A stretch of 64,000 nt of DNA from Prosthecodimorpha staleyi (GTDB taxonomy: Bacteria; Pseudomonadota; Alphaproteobacteria; Rhizobiales; Ancalomicrobiaceae): positions 78,221-142,220 of the forward strand of contig NZ_JAHHZF010000012.1 in NCBI RefSeq assembly GCF_018729455.1. Reading direction: 5' to 3'. Under the pieces are notes generated by a model, which was not told the origin of the DNA, searched no databases, and saw only the letters and a list, made by a program, of their open reading frames with translations. Positions 8,080 to 16,243 of this stretch are shown piece by piece. Position numbers and translations under genes: made by a program. The first letter of the stretch is position 1; the number at the start of each line of letters is the position of its first letter.

Positions 8080-10335
8080 ATGGCGCTGAAGGCGATCAGA
8101 TCCGGCTGGGAACAGGCCATGCGCGAAGCGTCGATCATGCAATCGATCGCCGCGCTGGTCTGCTTCGCCCTCCTGTTCCTGACCATGACGGCAGCATGGA
8201 CGTCGCAACAGGCCAACGACCTTGCGGTCGACCGGCAGGTGCGCCTCGCCACCAACGGCCTGGAGCAGGAAATCGAGCGGATCGGCACGGAGGTGCAGAC
8301 CGGCTCGGTATCTGACGATGCCTATCGCCGGATCCATATCCGCTTCGATCCGGATTTCGCCGAGCGCGCCTTCGGAGCCCGGCTGTGGCGCGACTACCGC
8401 CACGACATGACGCTGCTGGTCGGACCGGGCCGCGCCATTCTCCAGGCCCATGTCGCCGGCCGCATGACCGAACCGAAGGATCTGAAATCCGTTCTGGTCG
8501 ATGTCAGCGGCCCCCTCGAACGGGTGCGCAATCAGATCGCCGAGATTGTGCGCCGGCCGCTTGGGCAGGACGACCCGGAACTGATGGTCGGCAAGATCGT
8601 CCGGGAGACCGCGGTGCTGCGGGTTGGAGACAGGGCCGCGCTGGTCGCGGTATCGGCGCTGGTACCGGAGGATGGCAAGGGCCTCAAGAAAAGCGCGCCG
8701 CCAACCGTGGTCGTCGCGGTCAAGTTCGTCGCCGGCGACCTGCTGGCCCGGATGGCGCGCCAGTTCGTTCTGCCGGAACTGCAGTTCGTCCCGATCGAGA
8801 ATCACGAAGCCGTTGCGGCCGTCGGCCGCGCCTCGGCGACCGTGAAGACCAGCGGCGACCAGACACTCGGCTTCCTGGTCTGGGCCCCGTCGCAGCCCGG
8901 CTACCAGATGATGCGGCATCTCGCGCCGCTGATCGTGATCGCGACCGCGCTGTTCGTCATTTTTGCGCTGATCGTGGTCGTGAAGTTTCAACGCCGCACG
9001 GCGGAACTGGCCAAGAGCGAGGAGCGGGCGAAGCGCTCGGCGATGCACGATGCCCTGTCCGGTCTCGCCAACCGGGTTCTGTTCGCCGAGCGCCTGGAAG
9101 CGGCACTGCTCGAAGTCGAGGTCGACCCGAAGCGCAGTTGCGCCATCGTCTATGTCGATCTCGATCGCTTCAAGGACGTGAACGATACGCTGGGCCATCA
9201 GGCCGGCGACGAGGTCATCCGCGTCACGGCGAAACGGCTCGAGTCGATCATGCGCCCGGGCGACACCGCCGCCCGCATCTCCGGCGACGAATTCGCCATG
9301 GTGGTTCGCTCGGCGCCCGACCGGGCGGAACTGGAGCAGCGCCTCGGCGCGATCGTTCGCGAGATCGCGCGTCCGATCGCCATCGGCGACCGGACGGTCT
9401 ATCCGGGTGGCAGCGTCGGCTGCGCGCTTGCCCCCGAACACGGCAAGGAGCGCGCCGATCTCCAGCACAAGGCGGATCTGGCACTCTATCGGGCCAAGGC
9501 CGGTGGTCGCGGACGCTGGCTGATCTTCTCGCCGGAGATGGATGACGGCTTCCGCCGCGTCCAGCAGATGCGCCAGGATCTGCGCGCATCGATCAACGAG
9601 GGCCGGCTGACGGTCCTGTACCAGCCCTATTTTTCGGTCGCCGAGATGCGGGCGATCGGCGTCGAGGCGCGGGTCGCCTGGGACCACCCGACGCGCGGCC
9701 GGCTGTCGGCCGGCGAATTCATTCCGGTTGCCGAGCAATGCGGCCTGATCCGGGAGATCGGTGCCTTCATCCTGCACAGGGCGGCCCGCGACATGCATCG
9801 CTGGCCCGGCGTGCGGCTCGCCGTGAACGTCTCCCCGCTGGAAATCCGGCAGTCCGATTTCGCCGATAGCCTGATGCGCATCCTGGACGACGAAGGCTTC
9901 GATCCCGCCCGGCTGCAGGTCGACATCACCGAGAACATCCTCCTGACCGATGCGGATGCCGCCATCACGGCGATCGCGACGCTCCGCAAGGCGGGCATCC
10001 GGGTGGCGCTCGACGAGTTCGGCTCGGGCCAGTCGAGCTTCAACTACCTGTCCCGCTTCCGCTTCGACACGATCAAGATCGACCGCAGCTTCGTCGGCAA
10101 GCTGGAGACCTCGCCGGAGGTGGCGACGATCGTCCACGCGATGGTCGAACTCGCCAACAAGCTGGGTCTGGAGACGGTCGCCGAGGGTGTCGAGACCTTC
10201 GGTCAGTTCCGCTTCATCCAGGCGGCCGGCTGCCAGACCGTCCAGGGGCATCTCTGCGCACGCCCCATGCCGGCAACCGAGGTGAGCCGCTTCCTCGAGC
10301 ACCCGCTGAGCGAACGGATCCGCGCGGTCGCGTGA
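8080..10335 (+). CDS. Membrane-bound GGDEF/EAL protein with periplasmic CHASE4-like sensor
   Basis: 751 residues. One transmembrane helix at about 20-40, a periplasmic domain to about 275 resembling CHASE4, and a second helix at about 280-303. The GGDEF domain reads SGDEF at 401-405, with an RxxD inhibitory site (RPGD) about nine residues earlier, so cyclase activity is possible. The EAL domain is degenerate: the motif reads EAR at 529-531 and the metal loop reads LDEFGSG (645-646 Asp-Glu instead of Asp-Asp), although EGVE near 702 and IKID are kept. It may therefore make cyclic di-GMP, or only bind it, more readily than degrade it. Confidence 0.92.
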   Translation: MALKAIRSGWEQAMREASIMQSIAALVCFALLFLTMTAAWTSQQANDLAVDRQVRLATNGLEQEIERIGTEVQTGSVSDDAYRRIHIRFDPDFAERAFGARLWRDYRHDMTLLVGPGRAILQAHVAGRMTEPKDLKSVLVDVSGPLERVRNQIAEIVRRPLGQDDPELMVGKIVRETAVLRVGDRAALVAVSALVPEDGKGLKKSAPPTVVVAVKFVAGDLLARMARQFVLPELQFVPIENHEAVAAVGRASATVKTSGDQTLGFLVWAPSQPGYQMMRHLAPLIVIATALFVIFALIVVVKFQRRTAELAKSEERAKRSAMHDALSGLANRVLFAERLEAALLEVEVDPKRSCAIVYVDLDRFKDVNDTLGHQAGDEVIRVTAKRLESIMRPGDTAARISGDEFAMVVRSAPDRAELEQRLGAIVREIARPIAIGDRTVYPGGSVGCALAPEHGKERADLQHKADLALYRAKAGGRGRWLIFSPEMDDGFRRVQQMRQDLRASINEGRLTVLYQPYFSVAEMRAIGVEARVAWDHPTRGRLSAGEFIPVAEQCGLIREIGAFILHRAARDMHRWPGVRLAVNVSPLEIRQSDFADSLMRILDDEGFDPARLQVDITENILLTDADAAITAIATLRKAGIRVALDEFGSGQSSFNYLSRFRFDTIKIDRSFVGKLETSPEVATIVHAMVELANKLGLETVAEGVETFGQFRFIQAAGCQTVQGHLCARPMPATEVSRFLEHPLSERIRAVA

Positions 10336-10419
10336 GGATTGCTCGAATCTGGCGCCGCGACCGGTTGGTCCGGCGGCACGGCATCCCATCTGCGAGGCGG
10401 CGAGCGGCTCGGTCCCGCC

Positions 10420-10818
10420 TCAGTGGGCGTGTCCGCATCCGGCCAGATCGTCGATGATTGGGCAATCCGGGCGGTCGTCGCCATGGCAGGCGGCCACCAG
10501 GCTGCCGAGCGACCGTTTCAAGCTCTCCAGTTCGGCGATCTTGGCCTCGATCTCGCGAATCCGCGTCTGCGCCATGGCCCGCACATCTGCAGACGACCGG
10601 CAGCTGTCGCTCCACAGCGACAGCAAGGCACGGCACTCGTCGACCGAGAAGCCGAGATTGCGGGCGCGCGCCAGGAATTTCAGTCGCGCGATCTCGGCCG
10701 GACCATAGTCCCGATAGCCGTTGTCCCGACGAGGGGCGGCCAGCAGACCGACCGATTCGTAATAGCGAACCGCCTTGGCGGTCAGGCCTGCGGCTCCGGC
10801 GGCGGCAGCAATGTTCAT
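10420..10818 (-). CDS. cueR: MerR-family copper-type transcriptional regulator (CueR-like)
   Basis: 132 residues from ATG 10816-10818. The N-terminal winged helix (LTAKAVRYYESVGLL, NGYRDYG) is typical of MerR proteins, followed by a dimerisation helix. The metal loop has Cys111 and Cys119 eight residues apart (ACHGDDRPDCPII) and ends GCGHAH, matching E. coli CueR. Ser76 sits where CueR uses Ser77 to favour monovalent ions (Cu+, Ag+, Au+). It probably represses and activates copper-export genes through a long-spacer promoter. No copper ATPase or oxidase gene is adjacent. Confidence 0.9.
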   Translation of the reverse strand: MNIAAAAGAAGLTAKAVRYYESVGLLAAPRRDNGYRDYGPAEIARLKFLARARNLGFSVDECRALLSLWSDSCRSSADVRAMAQTRIREIEAKIAELESLKRSLGSLVAACHGDDRPDCPIIDDLAGCGHAH

Positions 10819-10848
10819 CGGACGCACTCCGGCAAAGAACCCGCCGTC

Positions 10849-10878
10849 AGATAAAGGTGCCCTCTCCGGCAGGGTCAA
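10849..10878 (-). promoter_or_regulatory. Likely promoter/operator of the cueR-like gene
   Basis: Read on the minus strand, TTGACC (10873-10878) and TTATCT (10849-10854) are separated by 18 bases; shifting the -10 by one gives 19. A partial dyad (GACCCT ... AGGGCA) fills the spacer. Long spacers with a central dyad are the MerR-family signature, so self-regulation is likely. The -10 lies about 30 bases before the start codon. Confidence 0.5.
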
Positions 10879-10997
10879 GGCATATGGAGCCGGGACTGGA
10901 GCATCATCTGATCCGAGGGAATCGGATGAGGCCCCGCATGATCCTGTTTTCACATGCATTCTCCGATCAGGGTGGGTCGCCGTGATCGGACCTTGCT

Positions 10998-11426
10998 TCA
11001 GGAGATCGGGATCGGATCCCCCGGTCCGAGCGTCCCTCGCGATGGGCCGGCGGTCTCGGCGGCGGCCGGCAGGGGTTGATTGCGCGCCTTCCAGCGGGGC
11101 AGGAGATTGCTGTCCTTGGCGGCCTTGTCGACATCCGCCAAAAGCGCCTCGATCGCCGCCATCGTCATCGGACTGCCGTCGTGGTCGATCACCGGCAGTT
11201 CTCGGCCGAACTTCTCCGCGACCACCTCCACTTGCGGTGGCCGATAGGTCGGGCGCCGGCTGGGGCCGGCCGTCGCGATCATCAGATCGAAGACGGAGCG
11301 GTGGATGGCCTCCTTCCAGCTACGATCCGGATAGGCCATCGCGAAGGGGCGATAGTGCCTCCGCAATCGTCCGCCGAGTTCGGTCGCGTCGAGCAGTCGA
11401 TACATCGGAAAGATGCGGCTGATCAC
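10998..11426 (-). CDS. C-terminal fragment of the DUF2235 protein, separated by an in-frame amber codon
   Basis: 142 residues from a GTG at 11424-11426. It lies in the same reading frame as the preceding DUF2235 gene: that gene ends in TAG (11430-11432), then one codon (TTC), then this GTG. The fragment contains AIHRSVFDLM and PTYRPPQVE, which look like the HpSV...YRP segment found near the C-terminus of DUF2235 proteins. It is thus best read as the downstream part of one interrupted gene, not an independent protein. It could still be made by readthrough or reinitiation. The proline/alanine-rich end is unremarkable. Confidence 0.6.
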   Translation of the reverse strand: MISRIFPMYRLLDATELGGRLRRHYRPFAMAYPDRSWKEAIHRSVFDLMIATAGPSRRPTYRPPQVEVVAEKFGRELPVIDHDGSPMTMAAIEALLADVDKAAKDSNLLPRWKARNQPLPAAAETAGPSRGTLGPGDPIPIS

Positions 11427-11429
11427 GAA

Positions 11430-12332
11430 CTAACTGAGTGAATCGTGCGGGTCAGCCGGTGCTTCGGTCGGCCAGCGCGGTTGCTCGATCTGAAGGCCGG
11501 TCAGAGCTCTCACCCTGCCGACCATCCAGGCCAAGGTGATTTCGGAAATCGGCTTCAGAGCTGCCGAGGCGGCCGAGTAGCCACCCCCGATATCGGCATG
11601 CACGCCGGGAAACCAGACCTGTTCGACCCGGCGCGCATTCAGATGATCCGGGCGAGCGAAGAGGGCGGGAACGAAGGGGCCGCGATGCTCGTCGATCGCC
11701 AAAGCCTGCACGGCATGGACGATGGCCGACCCAAGCTTGGTATCGTGGAAGCGATCCCGCGAGCCGGCCCAGTTTCCTGCCGACGCGAGGGGGATCCCCG
11801 TCGAACCGACCGTGTCGAACACGCCCAGGAATTCGATTTTGACGCTCGGATGGCAGCGGTCGGACAGTTTCGCCTTGTCAGCCGGAAGCCGCTTCTTGGG
11901 TTCTGTCCGGTAGTAGGACCATGCTTCGGCCAGTCCGTCCGCTGAACAGAACTCCGGACGAAGCAAACCGCTCGCCCCGATGAAGCCGGCCAGGCTCCGC
12001 GCCGTGAACGAACCGCGCGAGAAGCCGAAGATATAGATCTCGTCCGGTACGCCATTGGCGTCGGACGGCTGGTAGAACTGACTGAGAAAGCGATACGCCG
12101 CACGAACCTTTTCGCTCAACCCGAGTCCCAGCATCCCGCCAAGAAATTTATCGATCCACCCCTCCGTCCCGACGCCGGAATCGTAATAGAGCCTCTGCTC
12201 GACCGTGTCCGTGCGCGTCGGATCGGTGTTGGCGCTTTCGACCAGTTCCTTCAATCGGGCGACGTTGGACGGTACATCGTACTTGCCCGTCTTGTTCCAG
12301 GTCCCGTCGAGAAAAAGCACCAGACGCTTCAT
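11430..12332 (-). CDS. DUF2235 (phospholipase/Tle1-like alpha-beta hydrolase) protein, truncated by an amber stop
   Basis: 300 residues from ATG 12330-12332. The start MKRLVLFLDGTWN and the nucleophile elbow GFSRGS (Ser105) are diagnostic of DUF2235, an alpha/beta-hydrolase family that includes type VI secretion lipase effectors. FLGVFDTVGS and WFPGVHADIGGGYS supply the later conserved blocks, with Asp and His candidates for the triad. The frame stops at TAG 11430, after PHDSLS, but the same frame continues with family-like sequence in the next 429 bases. All visible catalytic residues lie before the stop. No VgrG, Hcp or immunity gene is nearby, so an effector role is not supported. Confidence 0.8.
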   Translation of the reverse strand: MKRLVLFLDGTWNKTGKYDVPSNVARLKELVESANTDPTRTDTVEQRLYYDSGVGTEGWIDKFLGGMLGLGLSEKVRAAYRFLSQFYQPSDANGVPDEIYIFGFSRGSFTARSLAGFIGASGLLRPEFCSADGLAEAWSYYRTEPKKRLPADKAKLSDRCHPSVKIEFLGVFDTVGSTGIPLASAGNWAGSRDRFHDTKLGSAIVHAVQALAIDEHRGPFVPALFARPDHLNARRVEQVWFPGVHADIGGGYSAASAALKPISEITLAWMVGRVRALTGLQIEQPRWPTEAPADPHDSLS

Positions 12333-12446
12333 GGTCGCCCCCCTGCGTACCGCCGGAAGGCGACCATGCGACACACATTCCTATATTTCAAGGTGTTTCG
12401 GTTGATTCTACACCATTCGATAGAAATCGAGATCGGAGCCGCCCCG

Positions 12447-12728
12447 TCAGTGCATCCGGTAGAGGCCGTTGACCGCCGTCCACTCGTTGGGACCGACCAG
12501 GCGCTTGTGGGCGACTTCGACCTTCACGATCGGTCCGTCCAGTTCTCGGTTCCAGAAATCGAGAAACTTCTCCAGCTCGGGAAATTTGGGGGCGAGGTCG
12601 TAATCCTGCCAGACGAAGGCCTGCAGGATCGCCCGGTGGTCCGGCATGCGATAGAGGATGTTGGCAGTGGTGAGCCCGTAGCCTTCAAGCTGGCGGGCGA
12701 ATGCAACATCGACCTGTCTTTCCATCAT
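12447..12728 (-). CDS. usg: Usg family protein (alphaproteobacterial small protein)
   Basis: 93 residues from ATG 12726-12728, with GGAGGGG about 5 bases upstream. The sequence FARQLEGYGLTTANILYRMP, then WQDYDLAPKFPEL and FLDFWNRELDGPI, is the whole Usg domain, conserved across alphaproteobacteria and named from the Caulobacter tryptophan-operon region. No function is established. No trp gene is near it here. The following DUF2235 gene is on the same strand, but upstream of it in position, so cotranscription cannot be asserted. Confidence 0.88.
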   Translation of the reverse strand: MMERQVDVAFARQLEGYGLTTANILYRMPDHRAILQAFVWQDYDLAPKFPELEKFLDFWNRELDGPIVKVEVAHKRLVGPNEWTAVNGLYRMH

Positions 12729-13066
12729 GGAGCCCCTCCGTCATGGTCAGCGCACGGAAATGAGAGCAAAAAGCGCGCTTCCCATCAAGACGGAAGTCGA
12801 TTAAATATGTGTCACTTCAATAGGTTGGCAGCATAGCCGGCAGAGTGCTGCCAGCCACGCGGACCGTTGACCCGGCATGATCGCCAGGAACCCTGATCAT
12901 CGCGTATGACGCCGGACGCGCACCGACGGCTTAGTGGCGGTCCTCGCGGCCCGGGGATGTCGCCAGCACCGGCCCGCAGTCCGCTTCGAACGGCAGCGTG
13001 GGCAAAAGAAAAAGCCGCGCCCTTGCGAGCGCGGCCTCATCGTCGGCCGGACTGGCCGAAATCAGA
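12729..13066. other. Intergenic region, 338 bases
   Basis: No convincing gene. It holds the upstream region of usg at its left end, and near its right end the terminator of the collagen-like lipoprotein gene (13006-13035). The rest shows no coding bias in any frame. Confidence 0.6.
13006..13035 (-). terminator. Rho-independent terminator after the collagen-like gene
   Basis: Perfect 7-base-pair stem GCCGCGC (13014-13020) with GCGCGGC (13029-13035), 8-base loop. On the minus strand it is followed by TTTTTCTTTT. It lies 31 bases after the stop codon of the 13067-13561 gene. Confidence 0.8.
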
Positions 13067-13561
13067 TTACTTGGCGCAGACGAGCACGACCTTGGCGCCG
13101 TCGCCATTGCAGGTCGCGCCGTCGTCGCTGGTCATGATCGGACCCTGCATCGTACCCGTGCACATCGCCGAGATCAGCATTTCGCCGGTGGCGCAGGAGG
13201 CGCTGGCACTGCCGGTGATCTTGCGCAGGGTCATGCCGCCGCCGATGCCCGACGGGCCGGCCGGACCGGTCGGTCCCTGAGCACCGGAAGGACCTGCAGG
13301 GCCCTGAGGGCCGGCGGGACCGGCAGGACCTTGCGGGCCGGCAGGGCCCGCGGGACCGGCAGGGCCGGCGGGTCCGGCGTCACCCTTCGCGCCGGCAGGA
13401 CCGGCCGGGCCGGCGGGACCCGCCGGGCCGGCATCGCCCTTCGCGCCGGCAGGCCCAGCGGAACCGGCAGCCCCCTGGGCGCCCTTCTCGCCAGGCTTGC
13501 CTTCGCAACCGGCCAGAGCCAATGCAAGTACAGAAACCATCAACAATCCGACGCGCCGCAT
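13067..13561 (-). CDS. Collagen-like triple-helix repeat lipoprotein
   Basis: 164 residues from ATG 13559-13561. Residues 1-19 are a lipoprotein signal peptide ending in the lipobox LALAGC (acylated Cys19). Residues about 21-107 are some 29 uninterrupted Gly-X-Y triplets, mostly GPA, including a unit GAKGDA plus four GPA that occurs twice. The C-terminal 55 residues form a separate domain with four cysteines ([24 protein letters not shown]). Bacterial collagen-like proteins form trimeric stalks; this one would be anchored in a membrane and present its C-terminal domain outward. An upstream ATG would place 42 residues before the signal and is rejected. Function unknown. Confidence 0.85.
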   Translation of the reverse strand: MRRVGLLMVSVLALALAGCEGKPGEKGAQGAAGSAGPAGAKGDAGPAGPAGPAGPAGAKGDAGPAGPAGPAGPAGPQGPAGPAGPQGPAGPSGAQGPTGPAGPSGIGGGMTLRKITGSASASCATGEMLISAMCTGTMQGPIMTSDDGATCNGDGAKVVLVCAK

Positions 13562-13698
13562 CCCGGCCTCCCACCCTTGGAAAAGGTGACCGCAGTCTGC
13601 CCGCCCGACCGTGAGAGTCAATGCGGCCCGCACCTTGACCGGCACGGGCCGCGACAAACTGTAGCTCCGCAGAGTCCCGCCGCGCACGGCGCGGAGGG

Positions 13699-14742
13699 TC
13701 AGGGAAACAGTCCGATCTGCTCCAGACCGGTCGTTTCCGGCCAGCCCATCATCACGTTCATGTTCTGAATCGCCTGTCCGGACGCCCCTTTGACCAGGTT
13801 GTCGAGCACGCAGAGCAGGATTGCGTGACCCGGGCGACGATCCGCTGCGACCGACATGAACACGAAATTGGACCCGCGGACGTGCCGGGTCTGCGGCGAA
13901 GTTCCGAAAGGCAGCACCTTGACGAAATGCTCGCCCTGGTACCTTTCGGCGAGAATCGCATGAAGATCCTCGGCAGTCCGTCCGGGCTGCAGCTTGACAT
14001 AGATGGTCGACAGGATGCCCCGGTTCATGGGCACCAGATGCGGCGTGAAGGCTGCCCGGACCGGACGCCCAGCGGCCTTGCTGAAGCCTTGCTCCAATTC
14101 GGCCATGTGCCGGTGGTGGCCGACGCCATAGGCGTGGAAGCCCTCGGACACCTCGGTGAACAGATTGGCTTCCTTGGCAGCCCGGCCGGCACCCGAGACG
14201 CCCGACTTGGCGTCGATCACGATCTGGTCGGGATCGATTGCGCCGGCTTCCAGAAGCGGGATCACCGGCAGCTGTCCACAGGTGGTGTAGCAGCCCGGAT
14301 TGGCGACCAGCCGCGCCTTGGCGACGGCGGCACGATCGAGCTCGGTGATGCCGTAGACGGCTTCAGCCTGCAGTTCGAGCGCCTTATGCGGATGACCGTA
14401 CCAATAGGCATAGGCCTCCGGGTCAGACAGGCGGAAATCGGCCGACAGATCGACGATCTTGATCGAGGCCGGGACCGCCTTCAGCACCTCCTGGGTGGTG
14501 GCATGCGGCAGGGCGCAGAAAACCAGGTCGATCGACGCCCAATCGACCTCGCCGATGGCGATCAGGCGCGGCAGGTCGAGACCGGTGAACTGCGGGAAGG
14601 CCTCGGCCATGGTCGAGCCGGCCTTTCGGTCGGCCGTCAGAGCCGCGATGCGGACGCGCGGATGCAGGGCAAGCATCCGCACGAGTTCCGCGCCGGTGTA
14701 GCCGGACGCACCGAGGATGGCGACGGCGATCTTCTCTGACAT
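13699..14742 (-). CDS. argC: N-acetyl-gamma-glutamyl-phosphate reductase
   Basis: 347 residues from ATG 14740-14742. Reduces N-acetylglutamyl phosphate to the semialdehyde with NADPH, the third step of arginine synthesis. The N-terminal Rossmann motif is [16 protein letters not shown]; the catalytic cysteine is in [10 protein letters not shown] and the active-site histidine is in [13 protein letters not shown]. Length fits the ~350-residue type I ArgC. In many relatives argC follows rpsI; here the rplM-rpsI pair is 26 kb away, so that linkage is broken. Confidence 0.96.
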   Translation of the reverse strand: MSEKIAVAILGASGYTGAELVRMLALHPRVRIAALTADRKAGSTMAEAFPQFTGLDLPRLIAIGEVDWASIDLVFCALPHATTQEVLKAVPASIKIVDLSADFRLSDPEAYAYWYGHPHKALELQAEAVYGITELDRAAVAKARLVANPGCYTTCGQLPVIPLLEAGAIDPDQIVIDAKSGVSGAGRAAKEANLFTEVSEGFHAYGVGHHRHMAELEQGFSKAAGRPVRAAFTPHLVPMNRGILSTIYVKLQPGRTAEDLHAILAERYQGEHFVKVLPFGTSPQTRHVRGSNFVFMSVAADRRPGHAILLCVLDNLVKGASGQAIQNMNVMMGWPETTGLEQIGLFP

Positions 14743-14840
14743 GACGACCCTCTCGAATGGGGACGCTGGATATGGCGGATCTCGGTGACAATGGAAAGAT
14801 GCCGATCGCCCATGCAGACCACGCATGCGGTCGCCGGCCG

Positions 14841-15404
14841 TCACATTTCTTCCGGGAGCCGGCCCTTGAGCACCAGCGGCAGGCCGGCGGCCACGAAGGT
14901 GACGCGATCGGCTGCGGCGGCGATCGTCTGATTGAGGCGCCCCTGATGATCGCGGAACCGGCGTGCCAACGCATTGTCGGGGACGATGCCGAGCCCGACC
15001 TCGTTGGAGACCAGAACGACTGGTCCGGTCAGGTCCGGCAGCGACGCCGCCAAGGCCCGTCCGGCAGCATCGACATCCTCCGGCGGGATGTCGGCGGCGG
15101 CGAACATCCGGTTGGTCAGCCAGAGCGTCAGGCAGTCGACCACCAGGATACGGTGCGGGCGGGCTTCGCGCCGCAGAGTTCCGGCGAGGTCGAGCGGCTC
15201 CTCGACTGTTAGCCAGCGGGCATCACGCTCGGCTCGATGCCGCGCGATACGCTCGGCCATCTCGGCATCACCCGCCGTCGCCGTGGCGACCAGGACGGGG
15301 GTGAGACCGGAGGCCTCGGCGCGGGTCTGCGCGAGCCGGCTCTTGCCGGAGCGGGCGCCGCCCAGCACGAAATCGATCCTGGGTCGTTCGGATGGGGACG
15401 GCAC
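14841..15404 (-). CDS. cobP: Adenosylcobinamide kinase / adenosylcobinamide-phosphate guanylyltransferase
   Basis: 187 residues from a GTG (15402-15404). Phosphorylates adenosylcobinamide and transfers GMP to it in late vitamin B12 assembly or salvage. The P-loop is VLGGARSGKS at residues 13-22; VVDCLTLWLTN and VLVSNEVGLGIVPDN are the other family blocks, and the end FVAAGLPLVLKG is typical. No other cobalamin gene and no recognisable cobalamin riboswitch lies next to it. It precedes argC by 98 bases on the same strand. Confidence 0.95.
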   Translation of the reverse strand: MPSPSERPRIDFVLGGARSGKSRLAQTRAEASGLTPVLVATATAGDAEMAERIARHRAERDARWLTVEEPLDLAGTLRREARPHRILVVDCLTLWLTNRMFAAADIPPEDVDAAGRALAASLPDLTGPVVLVSNEVGLGIVPDNALARRFRDHQGRLNQTIAAAADRVTFVAAGLPLVLKGRLPEEM

Positions 15405-15553
15405 GGGCGGGGCAACTCCTCGTCACGGGGGACGACTTGAGGGTCAAAGGGGTTACGGCGGGCTTGTGTTTCGCCGTCCGGCGGCCCGCCGGACGGAGAC
15501 GATCGGGGACTTTCCTGCCGGCTCACCTTTTTCCACAGCATCCAAGTCCGGGC

Positions 15554-15582
15554 TTGGCAAGCCGGATTCGCACTGCTATAGG
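15554..15582 (+). promoter_or_regulatory. Promoter of the tRNA-Asn gene
   Basis: TTGGCA (15554-15559) and TATAGG (15577-15582) with a 17-base spacer. Expected transcription start is about 18 bases before the tRNA. One of the best sigma-70-like promoters in the window. Confidence 0.7.
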
Positions 15583-15606
15583 CTCCCCGGCGCGCCGATG
15601 GCGTGA

Positions 15607-15682
15607 TCCGCGATAGCTCAGTTGGTAGAGCGTTCGACTGTTAATCGAATGGTCGCAGGTTCGAGTCCTGCTCGCGGAGCCA
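15607..15682 (+). tRNA. tRNA-Asn (anticodon GTT)
   Basis: 76 bases. The acceptor stem TCCGCGA (15607-15613) pairs with TCGCGGA (15672-15678), followed by discriminator G and an encoded CCA. The D loop (AGCTCAGTTGGTAGAG), the anticodon loop CTGTTAAT with GTT, and the T arm (GGTTCGAGTCC) are all standard. It is intact; no duplicated 3' end suggesting an integrated element was seen nearby. Confidence 0.97.
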
Positions 15683-15691
15683 GTTTCGGGC

Positions 15692-15718
15692 GGGGATCGG
15701 ATGGAAAATCCGGTCCCC
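15692..15718 (+). terminator. Hairpin after tRNA-Asn, probable terminator
   Basis: An 11-base-pair stem with one G-U pair (GGGGATCGGAT, 15692-15702, with ATCCGGTCCCC, 15708-15718) and a 5-base loop, followed by GTTTCGC. The T run is short, so termination strength is uncertain. Confidence 0.55.
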
Positions 15719-16159
15719 GTTTCGCATTGGGACCGATCGTCTCGAGTCCCGGAGCGGCGCCGCGAAACTTCGCTCGCGGACGAGTCCCCTGCCAACAGAA
15801 ATCCTGGCGCCAAGGCCCATTTTGCGGCCGCAGCCGGCATTGGCGGGACCGCGAACGGCCGTAGCGGGACAGACACGGGTTCGGCTTTCCCTGCGTCGCC
15901 ACCCCACACCCGCCGATCCTTCAGTTGAGCTGCAGCGCCAGCCAAACGTTTTACGGGCCACCCATACGGTCGCCGTTTCAGCGACGCAATTCCATGCGAT
16001 TCCGTCTCGAAATCCCTCGCTACGCTTCGTGTGCAGCGCAGCAAACACCACGAAGCCGGCGCTTTATTCTTCGCTCCCGGGCGGCGCTGTGCTTTGCACG
16101 GCTGGTCCCTATTGCGGCAATACGTTTCAGCAACAGTCCTCGAACCAGAGCCATTGCCA

Positions 16160-16189
16160 TTGACGCGGGGTCTGCCGAAATGGCAGAAT
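16160..16189 (+). promoter_or_regulatory. Candidate promoter of the TadG-like gene
   Basis: TTGACG (16160-16165) and CAGAAT (16184-16189), spacer 18 bases. The start codon is 55 bases downstream and is preceded by GGGGGG. Confidence 0.45.
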
Positions 16190-16243
16190 TAAAAGACGTC
16201 GTACGGCCACACAAGAAACAGGCTCGACGGCGGGGGGATAGTC

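Larger units (their letters stand above)
15683..16243. other. Intergenic region, 561 bases
   Basis: After the tRNA come its terminator-like hairpin (15692-15718) and, at the right end, a promoter for the 16244 gene. Open frames in between (for example minus strand 15641-16051) have no family resemblance and overlap the tRNA, so none is called. Confidence 0.55.

Noticed and set aside
11427..11432. Pyrrolysine or selenocysteine reading of the DUF2235 stop
   Set aside because: The codon is TAG, and no pyrrolysine system is visible or known in this group; a selenocysteine reading would need TGA and a downstream element. Mutation, error or ordinary readthrough is simpler.
11430..12728. DUF2235 and usg as a type VI effector-immunity pair
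   Set aside because: Usg is a widespread small protein not linked to immunity, and no VgrG, Hcp or PAAR gene is near. The pairing rests on proximity only.
13240..13490. Tandem repeat resembling a CRISPR or minisatellite
   Set aside because: The repeats are Gly-X-Y codons of the collagen-like gene, in frame and without spacers. No CRISPR array is seen anywhere in the window.
15405..15606. Cobalamin riboswitch near the cobinamide kinase gene
   Set aside because: I looked upstream of the gene (minus strand) for the conserved B12-box but could not find it; the interval instead holds the tRNA-Asn promoter.
15607..16243. Integration site of a genomic island at tRNA-Asn
   Set aside because: The tRNA is intact, but no integrase gene and no duplicated tRNA 3' end were found up to the sulfotransferase genes, so an island with attachment sites is not supported.
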